Origin: Scilla litardierei | Lineage: Eukaryota > Streptophyta > Magnoliopsida > Asparagales > Asparagaceae | Direction: 5' to 3' | DNA: 64,000 nucleotides | Assembly: GCA_030789695.1 (NCBI GenBank) | Contig: CM061133.1 | Span: forward strand, 97,917,128 to 97,981,127 | In this document: in pieces, positions 24,767-35,340 of the stretch | How positions within the stretch are numbered: position 1 is the first letter of the stretch | How the letters are laid out: each line of letters begins with the position of its first letter | Made by a program: the position numbers and the translations under genes | The notes under the pieces: generated by a model | The model's database searches: none | The model's input: the letters and a program-made list of their open reading frames with translations, nothing else | Told to the model about the DNA's origin: nothing

Positions 24767-26594
24767 TGATCGCTCCGGAATGTAACCCAAAAGTGTGACC
24801 GTGTAGTTTTACCGCAAGCGCACGGTGTAGCGGCGAGCGGGTTATCGAACACAGGGAGGACGAATGAAAGTGCTTGCTCTGAACAACCTGGCTATTAAGA
24901 AAAGAAAAGAGAGAATTTTGCCTTTGGCGATCCTGTCACAATCGTCAGACAAAGTACGAAGATATCAAATCAAATAAAGAACGTCTAGGGAATGGGGAAT
25001 TCCCGCCACTCACCGTATCTCGTCAATGTGATTCGTTGGTATCAAAATTGCTAGGATAAAATCTCGATGAACTAGTTGCAACTGAATGTAAAACCTAGCT
25101 CACGCTCTCGCGCTGTTGCCGGTCTATAGCTATCCTAGGTTCGGGTCCAATCTCTTGCAAACCCTAGCCTAGGCAAGCTAGCATTAGGATCAACATCATC
25201 GTTCAATCGCGCCCCGAGCCCACTCTCGTGCAAACTCGGGCCGCGACCTAGGTTGGGATAGTTCCTACCTGTCCAATCTCTTGCAAACGGGTATTGGCAT
25301 GGAATTGCAACTGAGAACCCTAGTATCGGTCCAATCTCTTGCAACCCGATACTACGGAAATTCGATTTCAACCCAATTCGGATTTCTAGGGTTTCCTATC
25401 GAATTGGGATCCAATCTCTTGCAAATCCCAATTGATACGAATACCTAGCTATTCGTAGTAAATCGATCCCAAACTAACCCTAATAGGCAATTCTAGCAAA
25501 ATTCCTACCAATTCATCACAAATCTGAAATTGGGCTCGTAGGGTTCATCCCCACGCCCCAAGACGTAAGGACTACTCACAATTCATAGCACAAATACAAA
25601 AACAATCAATGGAAATCACAAGAGAATTCATCACAATATTGAGATAAGCAATAAAAATAGTATTTTTAGAGGAGAGAGACACAAACCAATGGAGTTCTTC
25701 AAGAATCCAACAAAAATAATCAATGAATCTCCTCTCCAATCACAATAATCTAAAGCTAAAAAGTTAATCTAAAAAGCTGCAAAAATTAAAGAGAAAAGCT
25801 CCCTAACCTAGGGTAAAAACAGGGGTTAAATACCCCCCAAAATCGTCCAAAAAACTGTGACCAAAATGCCCCTGCGCAGCCTGAAATCCGCAATTTTCGC
25901 TACAGGCAGCGCGTCGCACTCGGCCGAGTGACAAAAGTCGCTCGGCCGAGTGACAAACCCTGTAAATTTCCAGTAAGTCTGGGTCTTCGTGGGTCTTCAC
26001 TTCGGGAGTCGCTCGGCTGAGTGAGTTGTCGTCACTCGGCCGATGTCTTCTTGGTACTCGGGCGGTCGGCATTTTCCACTCGGCCGAGTGGGTCTTCTGA
26101 AGCTCAGGCAGACGAAAAACAGTAAGTTGGCGATTTTTGATGGGCTTCGTCTGAGTGCCACTCGGGCGGACGGGGTCTCATCACTCGGCCGATGTGGCTT
26201 CCGATGCTCGGTCGAGTGCACATATAAAACGTGTCCGATCTGGTCGGCCGAGCGGTGTCTCTCTGGTCGGCCGAGTGACTCCTTCACTCGGCCGAGTGAG
26301 ACACCAAAAATGCCCAAACAGCTTGTTTTGGCCTCCTCGTCGCTCCTGCGACGTTCTTTCTTCTTCCGCTCCTCTCCAATGGCGAAATACCCCTCGGGGA
26401 GGTCGTCGGTGACACTCTGGAGTAAGCGTATCTCGATATCACTCCAAATCGCTCCAAATCACCTGAAATACGAAAAAAAACAACAAATCGTGAAAAGCAT
26501 CGCAATTTCGTCGATATATCGTGAAAAACATGATTTGGGCGATCTAAATGGCATGCAAACATGCGGGAAAAAAGTGTAAAATATGGAGTGATCA
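24767..26594 (-). repeat. 5' LTR of element N (1,828 bp)
   Basis: It is the promoter-side LTR for this minus-oriented element. It is almost identical to 13509-15313 except for an extra 23-bp palindrome unit (about 25925-25947) and scattered substitutions. It ends TGATCA at 26589-26594, followed by the GGGAG duplication. Confidence 0.92.
25826..26298 (-). promoter_or_regulatory. Palindrome array and TATA-like box of N's LTR promoter
   Basis: On the minus strand, CACTCGGCCGAGTG at 26285-26298 opens an array with perfect CGGCCG cores at 26289, 26081, 25943 and 25921. One-base or half-site variants lie near 26268, 26244, 26209, 26037 and 26011. GGGTATTTAACCCC (TATTTAA at plus 25826-25832) follows. 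The distance from the last site to this TATA-like box is about 85 bp, longer than in O. Confidence 0.65.
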
Positions 26595-28384
26595 GGGAGA
26601 ACACCCCACCTCACAAGTCCCTGCTGGAGTACTCGATGCCATCCATAGAGTCCACCTCCGCCATCCGTCCTCCTGCTATTATGGCGCAAAGCTTCGAGTT
26701 TAAGCCGTCTTTGGTGATGTGGATCTAGCAGGATCAATTCTCTGGGGCACCCATGGAGAGCCCCATCGAACATCTGGACTCCTTCCTCGAGAAATGTGAC
26801 ACCTTCTGGATAAATGGTGTCACAGCTGAAGCTATTCGTCTGAAGTTATTCCCCTTCTCTCTGCGGGATAAGGCCAAGATGTGGCTTAGGGTAAAGGACC
26901 CGAACACATTTGACACTTGGGAGAAGCTCTCGAATGCGTTCTTGACAAAGTTCTTTCCTCCGGGGAAGACCATGAAGCTGAGGAGTGAGATCTCCTCCTT
27001 CTCCCAAGCCAGCCACGAGTCCCTGCATGAAGCTTGGACGAGATTTAAAGAGATGCAGCGAAGATGCCCTCATCACGAGCTTCCCAAGTGGCAGATAATT
27101 AATCTGTTCTACAACAGATTGAGGGACGATTTAAAATTTTCGATGGACGCCGCGGCTGGGGGGTCCTTCATGTCTAGAAGTGAAGAAGATGCCAGGAACA
27201 TATTAGAAAATATGGTATCAAACAATGAGCGGTGGTGTGACGAGAGAGCCACACCTAGATCTTGGGGAATCCACAGGGAGGATGTCGACAAATTATCCAG
27301 CAAGTTTGACTTGCTGTCGACCCAGATATCTGTGCTAATGGTAGGAGCCGGTGGTGCCGGTACACAACATATTGCGGCGGTGGAAGCAGAAGTCATGGGG
27401 GACTTTGAGGGTGGTGACATCTCACCACCATTGGACCAAGCAAGTGTAATATTCTACAATCCTACGGGAAATGCGCCGTATCCACCACGGACTAGCTCCA
27501 ACCCGGCCTACTCTCCAAACAACCGAAACCATCCCAATCTTAGCTACCGGGCACCCTATCAGCAGCCGCCTCCTCAGCAGCAGCAGCTAGTATATCAGCC
27601 GCCTAGGCAACAACAGCAACAACAATTTCAGCAGCAGTAGACTCCACAACAATATCAGCAATACCCCCCAAGGAACCAGCAGCCCATTCAGCAGCAGCAG
27701 CAGCAGCAGCAGTATGGCCAGCAAAGGGATGTCTCTCCGGTTGAGTCCCTCTTGACTCAATACATTACCAACCAGGAGAAGATAAATTTGAAGCTGGAAA
27801 TGGGGCAAAGGGCTCTCACGGACCAAGTAACCCAGCTGGGGTTACAAGTGGCGAACCTTCAAAGGTCGAAAAATTTATTGCCGCCACAACCGAAAGTGAA
27901 CCCGAGGGGAGCAAATCAGACTTTGGCACTCACGCACGAGCATGTGAATGTGTCCTCTATCGCTTTGAGAAGCGGAACACAAATCCACACAAGAGTGCCC
28001 CCCAAGGAACCGGAAGCACCATTGGTCGTAGAGCGACCAATTGAAAAATTGAATGACGACGGTGCTTCGTCGCCAAAGCCAACGACTCCAGAGGGAGTTC
28101 CTAAAGAGGAGAAGAAGAAAAATAAGTAAGGGAGCCTGAATGTGTTCAATCCCGTTGTGCCTTTTCCACAACGGCTACTCCAAGCCAAGATAGACGAAAA
28201 GTATGGCAAATTCTTTGCCATGGTCAAGGATCTAAGCTTGCAAATCCCCTTCCTTGAAGCTATCGAGACGATTCCCTCCTACGCAAAATTTTTAAATGAT
28301 TTGGTGACAAGAGGGTCCAGAAAGGAGAAGGTCGTATTAACGGCGGAATGCAGCGCTCTCATTCAGAGAGCAAATCCGCCTTAA

Positions 28385-29186
28385 GCTTAAAGACCCGGGG
28401 AGCTTCTCTATCCCTTGTGCGATCGGGGAGGTAAAGATCCATCGCGTGCTCGTCGATCTTGGAGTGAGCGTCAGTTTAATGCCACTGTCGATGTATAAGA
28501 GGATAGGGATGGGCGACTTGGAGCCCACCGATATGACCATACAGCTTGCAGACCGTTCGGTCAAATATCCTGTGGGGGTTGTAGATGACCTCCATGTCAA
28601 CGTAAGTGGGGTGCATGTGCCAGTGGACTTCGTCGTCATGGACATGCCTGAAGATGCGCACACCTCCATCATCCTTGGACGGCCTTTCATGGCCACTGTC
28701 GGCGTTTTAATAGATGTGAAGAATGGGACGCTTTCCCTTAACGTCGGCAACGAAAAAGTCGAGTTTGACTTGGGGTTGTCAATGAAGCACCCCAATCTCC
28801 CGGATGATCCAAGATGCAATATGCTGGAGTTAGAAGAAGAGCGAGTTGTGGAAGCAAGCTCCTGGGAGATTCTTTCAAGAAATCCCCCCGACAGCTTGGG
28901 GGACTTAGAAGAACCAGTCGGCCTAAAGAAAAATGATGCTGCTGGGAAAGCGGATGCGGCACATACAGCCCCTCCCGGATTTCAAAAGGCTCCTCCGACG
29001 AGGAGGAAAGGGAAAGAGCCCATGGGGCTCACCGGAGATGCCAATATAAGGGAGAAGCCTTTGGATCCCATCAACAGAGGGAGGGTCGTCAAGCAAGTTT
29101 TCTTGTCACCACCGACGACACCGAAGGCCGCCAACTCTGAATCTGAAGCGATGCCGATCTTAGGGCATTACCCCCGTCTGCCTTGA
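28385..29186 (+). pseudogene. Retroviral-type aspartic protease of element O
   Basis: After a one-base frameshift at the gag junction the frame reads PKLKDPGSFSIPC and then LVDLGVSVSLMPLSMY, the Athila form of the active site (D-L-G instead of D-T/S-G). The flap region and IILGRPFMATVGVLIDV follow. The ORF ends at 29186 in a charged tail. The family enzyme cleaves the Gag-Pol polyprotein. The reverse transcriptase that should follow is missing: the sequence goes straight to the GACGTTAAACAA ... AGGCAACCCA block that normally follows pol. Confidence 0.85.
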
Positions 29187-29380
29187 ATATCATCTACGGG
29201 CGTCGAGCAAATGACGTTAAACAAAAGCGCTTCATGAGAGGCAACCCATACTCTAAACTTTTATCTTCGATTTTAGGATTATTATTATCTTTATTTTTTC
29301 TATTTTAATAATTTAATCCAGCCGCGGGATCATCCGTCGAGAAACTTAGGCCATTCGTGAATTTTTACAGGAAACAAGCC
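29187..29380 (+). other. Post-pol non-coding block of element O
   Basis: GACGTTAAACAAAAGCGCTT followed by GAGAGGCAACCCATA at about 29211-29250 is the conserved sequence that follows the pol stop in Athila elements. Its minus-strand counterpart in N lies at about 20650-20700. Finding it directly after protease marks where pol was lost. An AT-rich stretch follows, and I see no gene. Confidence 0.65.
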
Positions 29381-29745
29381 CTCACCCGATCGGGTGACCA
29401 ATCAACCGATCGGGTGAGACGTATCAGGCAATGGCCGTATCTGTTCTCCAACGAACCGATCGGGTGAAGCAATGTGAGACCGGGTGGCAGACCGTGTGAG
29501 CTGGGCCGAAGTTTCGGAAAATTTTGGGAATTGATCAACCGATCGGTTGATACAAAGCATGGTCGGATGACTGACCGGGTGAGCTGTACTAAACTTTCGG
29601 GGAAAATTGTGAAGCGGCCAACCGATCGGGTGAGTTATCACCCGATCGGTTCGCCTGTAGCATCTTTTCAGCAAAAATTTCGACCTAATTGTCAACCGAT
29701 CGGGTGAAAACTCACCCGATCGGTTCGACTTAAAACCTATAAATA
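29381..29745 (+). promoter_or_regulatory. Internal palindrome array and TATA box before O's post-pol ORF
   Basis: Eight CCGATCGG-centred sites have their GATC at 29388, 29408, 29458, 29541, 29624, 29644, 29698 and 29718. TATAAATA follows at 29738-29745, only about 14 bp after the last site. The flanks do not look like the LTR, so only the motif and its position relative to a TATA box are shared with 11764-12235. About 430 bp of leader separates it from the ORF at 30177. I infer a second, subgenomic promoter. Confidence 0.65.
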
Positions 29746-30176
29746 CAACAGTACCCCACCCGTTCATCTCCCGCGCCCAATCTCGATTCTCTCTCGCCGT
29801 TTCGACTTCCCCAAGCTCCAAACGGCCTCGTTTCTCCCTCAACCGACCACACAACCCTCTCAATCGATCTCTCCCCTCTCTTTTTCCATCTTTCCATCGA
29901 TCTCTCTCTCTCTTTCTCTTCGATCTCACCCCATCAAAAACCCTAATTTCCGCCCAACCCCCCCTTTCGAAATTTGCTGAAAAGAGTTGCTGCGGCTTCA
30001 CATTTATTCCCATTGCATTGCATTGGGATATTTACGAGCAAGGATCTTCATCTCGATTGGGTAACTTCGCCCCTTAGCTCAATTTTATATTTTGCCCTAG
30101 AAATTTCTATTTGCTCGATTGCCTGTGTGTGTGTACAGTCATCACATCTTGCATACACTCACTCACACACGCTCAC

Positions 30177-32125
30177 ATGGGAAAAGATAAGGATAAGGGT
30201 AAGGGTATTACGTGAGAGGAGGAGTCGTCTCGCAAGAGACGCAAGACCACACGTTCACCACGTTCATGCCCTCCTCCTGCATGGCCTGCACAGCCTGCAT
30301 AACCCCAACCCCAACCCCAACCTATCGTCCCAGTTGAGGACCCACTGATGGGCCCGCATGGCTACCGTTTTAGGAGTCTAGAACAAAAGGACTTCTACAA
30401 TAGACTCGATGCACGGGGGCATCTATCGACCAGATTTGCCCACACCCAAACGCTTATCGATCTCGGTGTATTCACCGAGGTCGAGACTCTCTTCGCAAAT
30501 GTAGGTTGGTTAGCTTTCCTAAACGCCAACGCGGTATCCTACCCCTCCCTCACACTCGAATTTTTATCCACACTTGACTGTGAGTTGGGGTCGATCGTCA
30601 TATTTCGGGTCCGTAACAGAACCATTCGCACCCACCTGGATACCATCAATGACATCTTTGGTTTTCCCATCCTTGGGGACGACGCTATCCGTCCTTACGG
30701 GTATCCCCCCGAATTTGACGTCGATCAGTTTTGGTTCCGCCTCACCCTACACGCTCAGTATCCCCGAGGTAAGGCCAAGGCCTCCTCCATCATTCACCCC
30801 ATCTTCCGTCTGGCCCACCGGATCATATCATGCATGTTTTTCCCCAGGGATGAGTCAGGTACCCTGACCATCCCTGATCTCTTCATTCTGTGGGCCATGA
30901 CCTTTCCCTTTGTCCGCGGGGATGACGGGATTTCTTTTAGGGCCACTACCATTCCCGTCCATGCCGACGATTGGCTTATTCGCAAGCTTCTTGAGATTAG
31001 CCGTGTCGGCAAGTGCTAGCTTTGTTGCGGGGGCCTTATAACGATCATAGCTTCTGCTCCCAGGTATAATATTGTCATCCCCCGAGATCTTCCCACTACC
31101 GCAGGACCCTCACGTCTAGATCTAGATGTCCTACGGCATATTCACAAGATTAAGCCCCACCCCGATGGCCGCTTCACCTTCCATTACGGGCACCCCCCAG
31201 CTCCCTATACCATTCTACCCAACCCCGCTCGCATGACCATCCATTTTGTGGTAGACTGGACTTTCCCACCCGATCCTGAGTTTCTTGGGGTGTTATGTCT
31301 TCCTTTCATCCCGGGCCCAGCTAGACCACCTTTTCCTACCGCCCACTTAGGCGAGCAGGACTTTCCTGCATCCCAAGGAGATTCCGGGGCTGGTCCTAGT
31401 CATGTCATCCCAGCTTCTGTCCTGATCACCACTGTCGCCACCTCTCCAATCCGTACCACCACCTCCTCCACCTTTCGTCGAGCCGCCTCTACTCGCCTCC
31501 ACCTCGAGGCTGAGTTAGCTACATTGTGTGCTGCCACTTCTTCCTCCATCTCCTCGGTCCCATCCTCTTCCATCTTCACTCACCCACGTTTCCTCGCACT
31601 TGAGAGGAACGTGGTCGCCATCCTCTGCCTTCTCACACACGTCCACGGACCACCCCCTCCCACACCACACCCCTCACCCCCACCTTCACCCCCTAGGTGA
31701 CCATACCCTCCTATCACTACTTCCATCCCCACTACCTCATCTACTCCCACCGTTTCCATTCCCTCCACCATCGCCCCCACAGCTCCACTACCTCCACTTC
31801 CGTCACTCCATATGTGTGCCGCAAGAAATTGCAGGTGCGTTCGCGATCACTTCCCCCACCATCCTCACCTACCCCTATACCCCCTTCATCTTCACCTACC
31901 CCTGTACCCCCACCATCCACAACCACATTGGTCGCCATTTCACTTCCACTCACCATCATCACCTCCACCCCACCCATCGTCCACACTTCCTCCACACCCA
32001 CCGATCCATCACCTCGACCACTCTCTCCACTTCTCCACACACCAGTCACCTCTCCTGCCCACTCTCCCGCATCCCCAACTTCTTCCACCGAGGAGGACGC
32101 GGATGATTCATCTACTGCTTTTTGA
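30177..32125 (+). pseudogene. Athila post-pol ORF ('putative plant transposon protein' domain)
   Basis: It begins MGKDKDKGKG and contains the domain found in ORFs downstream of pol in Athila elements: LIDLGVFTEVETLFANVGW, FLNANAVSYPSLTLEFLSTL, FRVRNRTIRTHLDTINDIFG and KASSIIHPIFRLAHRII. Some authors call this position env-like, but I see no convincing signal peptide or membrane segment. Stops in the same frame lie at 30213 (TGA), 30300 (TAA) and 31017 (TAG), and coding resembles the family again after each. The C-terminus is a long Pro/Ser/Thr tract. It appears to change frame at about 31690 and ends in an acidic EEDADDSS tail at 32125. The function of this family is not established. A related ORF lies in N at 17264-19510. 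Confidence 0.78.
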
Positions 32126-33764
32126 TTTCATTTTGTTTTCTGACCTCCCCCTTGCATATCTCTGCATTTTCATGATCACATCATATCACTAGCATTGTCA
32201 CGTCTAGCTTGGGGATGTCAATTTTACTGTGTCGTCGTTTGATGTTTTCTTTTTGTGCTTGTTATATATGTTGTGTCGTGTGATTTTCTATTTTCATTTT
32301 CTGTTTATATGTCGTGTGGTGTGATCTTTATCTTTATTTTTATTTTTCAGTTTCGTATGTGTGTTTTCCTTGTTTTTCATTTCTATTTGTGTCGGTGCGT
32401 CCCCCCTCCCCCCAATTTTCATTGCCTTCCCATGTTTACTCTTATTGCATTGAGGGCAATGCAAGTTTCAGCTTTGGGGAGTCGCATTTCGTGCGTCATT
32501 TGTGTCTTTTCTTCGTTTTTGAGTCGTTTTCATCGAGTTTTTATTTTTCGTTTTCTTCTTTTTATCTCTTTCTCCTAGAGATGAACCCTATGATGAATTA
32601 CCACAAAAATCACACACACACACACACCTAGCATGGCTTCGATAATCACATTCACTAACCCTAGGAAGTCGAGTCCTCTTGCATTTCATGCTTCATGGGT
32701 CCACTTAGCCTTTTGTGAGTCGTTTGTCATGCCTAGCTATTTGGTGTGCTTCTACTTAGTGATTTTGTTTTATATACCTGTCCAGGAATGACCCCTAAAT
32801 TACCATGCTTCGATTTGAATATGCGGAATTTGCCTCTCTTATCCGCTTCTGTATGCATGAATATATATATCGTATGCTTCATTTCGCATGTGTCGGGATT
32901 CCACAATTAGGACTAGGATAACCCATTTTAGCCTATGCTCTGATTAGCAAAATATCTCCCTTGCTCAAGTGTTTAGAATCCGACTTCTTTTTTATTTTTA
33001 CTTGGTGCAAATCCCCTCGTCGTGTACCGTTCTACCACTTGGGAGAGCACACACATGTATATACCCCAAAATCCAAAAATCCAAAAAAAGAGAGAGAAAA
33101 GAAAAACCCAAAAAGAAAAGAAAAGAGAAAAGAAAGAAAAATACATATGTATAGCCAAAAATCCAAAAAATACATATATCCAAAACCCAAAAAAAAAATG
33201 TGTGTGAATATTTCCCTACCTATCCAGAATAAAGGGAAGGCGAGAATTTGCACCGAGTGTTCTACTCTACATCGTCTCAACCCCCATCGCTTTCGAAAAC
33301 ACTTGGAATAGGGAATTTCTAGCTATTATCTAGGCGATAGTGTGGTGATGTCCGAGTCCCTGGCTGTGGAGTCCCTGACACATGATGTGTTTCTATTCTC
33401 ATACTCTTCTCATGCCTGCTTGAGCTATATATTCACCGCTTATTTCGAATCGAATCGATATTTGGGTCTTTTCTTGGATTTTGTGTATATGGAGCTTATA
33501 GCACAATGTAGCTAGTGACACCGTATGCTATCACACGACCACACTCACTCGCGCTTCACCGCGTGGGCCCACGGCACTTGTCTGGACTCGTTTCCTTAGG
33601 TTTAGTGTTATGATTTGGCGTTTGCTTGCTTGGTGTGTCGTTTTTGATTTTGTTGGCCCTGACGGGAGATTTAGGATTTAGAGTTTTCTTTTTCTCTCTT
33701 TCTCTCTATTTTCTCCCTCCGAGCTCCTACTCTCACTCTTCTTCCTCGAGGACGAGGAAGGGTT
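32126..33764 (+). other. 3' non-coding region of element O
   Basis: There is no supported gene. It holds pieces typical of Athila 3' regions: AGCTTGGGGATGTCA near 32208 and GCATTGAGGGCAATGCAAG near 32446, followed by GGGGAGTCG. There is also an A/G-rich low-complexity tract at 33060-33200 and a (CA)n run near 32610-32630. Short frames here are artefacts of low complexity. Confidence 0.6.
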
Positions 33765-33779
33765 CAGCTTGGGGGATTT
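33765..33779 (+). other. Polypurine tract of element O
   Basis: CAGCTTGGGGGATTT lies directly before the TG of the 3' LTR and is preceded by CCTCGAGGACGAGGAAGG. N has the same block on the minus strand at 15314-15345. It would prime plus-strand DNA synthesis. Confidence 0.82.
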
Positions 33780-34721
33780 TGACGTGCATTTATATTTCAT
33801 ATATTCACGCACGTCTTCTTTTGTGTTTTTCCATTATTTTCCGCCGTCTCGTATCCGTTTTCTCGTTATTTCTTGTTTTCTTTCACTTCTCCGTGTTTTT
33901 ACATGTTTGCAGGAGTTTGCCAGCGTAGGGGACATATAACGACGATATCATAAGTCTCCGGAGCAACGGGAGGAGTCATGCATGATCCAGGGGGTCAAAC
34001 GACAAAGATCTCCATCTTTCAGCCCCCCACCCGATCGGTTGGATATGCCAACCGATCGGGTGATGCACGCGTGCACGACCCGGATAGCTACTGAAGCAAC
34101 GAGAGTGTCAATCGACCGGGTCGGAGACCGGTTCAGCCCGACTGTTCTCTCTGGAAAATTGGAGCTGAAATCTAACTGATGGGGTGATCTTCACCCGATC
34201 GGTTCATCTGTAGCCGTTTCCTCGAAGAGATGACCCGGAGAGCTCACCCGATCGCCAGTAGACCGTGCCAAAACGTCCGAAGTTTCTGTCTTTTGGGGCG
34301 ACAAATCCAACCGATCGGTTCACCCGACGACGCCAAGATCCAAACGGCTAGAAGCTTCCGCCAACCGACCGTGTCGCCTGACGGGGTGAAGTCCTGAAGA
34401 TCGCTGCCGAAGTTCGCAGCAGGTCACCCGATCGGGTGATTCTTCACCCGATCGGGTGATGTCGTTTTCTATATATAGAAGCCCTAGGTTTCCAAAAACG
34501 GGGCTGTTGTATTTTTTACTGTTTTTCTCTCTTATGACGGCTGTAATTTCTTTGTTATTTGTAAGTGTTCTGATCTTAACCAAACTTTGATATTATCTTA
34601 ATTGCATTGCTATTACTTCATTCCAATCGTCTGATTATGTTTTTAACGGTCGATTTTCATTTAGATTGCTTTTTACCTAATATGTGTGAGTAGTTCCCAA
34701 ATCTGGGATTTTGGTGGAAAC

Positions 34722-35327
34722 TGTTGGATATGGATGACGTTTGTACACCCTTGTAGGCGATGTACGAGGGAACACTGACCTCGAACGTCGCACACACAAA
34801 GTCGTGTGCAAAGGGAATTTGTTCCCTTGCGGAGAGGATCTCTAGATTAATGGGAAAGTCGCATTATATGTGCATAAGTGCATGCGACATATGGCTAATA
34901 AAGGGGTAATATCTTAAGCTTATGTTGTACCATGCATATGGTACAACTTAAGCTTATAATGTGCCATGTATGATGGTACACCTTAGTTAAATTTTTCCAA
35001 AGGAACAATTACTCCTAAAATAACTACCTTGGGGGCTATAAATAAGACCCAAGGGTTAGCCATTTCCTTACACTTTTGCATGGTATTCATGCCTTGCATT
35101 TCATTCTAGCGAAGCTCTACCGAAATCCTTCCTCTCTCTTTATCCAAGTTCTTAATCTAAAAGTAGAGATTTAGATTGTGGATTTAGTAGCCTTACTCCG
35201 TTCGTGAGAAGACTCGATCCGTCGTGGCGAATCCGAAGGCGAAGTTCCGAGACTACTGTGCCGCATACGCAAGCGTAAGTCTCAACTTCATTTATCGATC
35301 CTAACTCTGTTTTGGCATGATCCTACA
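34722..35327 (+). repeat. 5' LTR of the copia element (606 bp)
   Basis: It runs TGTTGGATATGG to GATCCTACA. A long inverted repeat is followed by a TATA box (see 34915-35044). It matches 41861-42466. Confidence 0.95.
34915..35044 (+). promoter_or_regulatory. Copia LTR: 19-bp-arm hairpin and TATA box
   Basis: Arms 34915-34933 and 34938-34956 pair over 19 bp with one mismatch around a 4-nt loop (TGTTGTACCAT / ATGGTACAAC core). TATAAATA lies at 35037-35044, within GGGGCTATAAATA. The hairpin is kept in the 3' LTR. It could be structural or a protein site. Confidence 0.65.
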
Positions 35328-35328
35328 T

Positions 35329-35340
35329 TGGTATCAAAGC
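35329..35340 (+). other. Primer-binding site of the copia element
   Basis: TGGTATCAAAGC starts one base after the LTR. It differs by one base from the usual site complementary to initiator methionine tRNA. Confidence 0.88.

Larger units (their letters stand above)
13509..26594 (-). mobile_element. Athila-like Ty3/gypsy element 'N', inserted in O's gag
   Basis: The element is 13,086 bp, bounded by LTRs of 1,805 and 1,828 bp that both start TGATCGCTCC and end GAGTGATCA. The flanking 5-bp duplication is GGGAG (13504-13508 and 26595-26599). Read on the minus strand, the order is LTR, primer-binding site, reverse transcriptase, RNase H, integrase, post-pol ORF, polypurine tract, LTR. Gag and protease are missing. 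The LTRs are nearly identical apart from an extra copy of a palindrome-containing 23-bp unit in the right LTR (about 25925-25947), so insertion was recent relative to O. Confidence 0.92.
13389..28384 (+). pseudogene. Athila-type gag of element O, split by element N
   Basis: The first 40 codons (13389-13508, starting MRRNTRSLDDLIHVDPEIN) are followed by N and its GGGAG duplication. The frame resumes in phase at 26600. The capsid region holds FEFKPSLV, DQFSGAPMESPIEHLDSF, WEKLSNAFLTKFFPP and WTRFKEMQRRCPHHELP, all typical of retrotransposon gag. A glutamine-rich tract (about 27550-27720) and a short coiled-coil-like segment follow, then PFPQRLLQAKIDEKYGKF, which leads into protease in Athila elements. 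In-frame stops lie at 26726 (TAG), 27638 (TAG), 28127 (TAA) and 28382 (TAA), with a frameshift at about 28381. The family product forms the virus-like particle. Confidence 0.88.
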
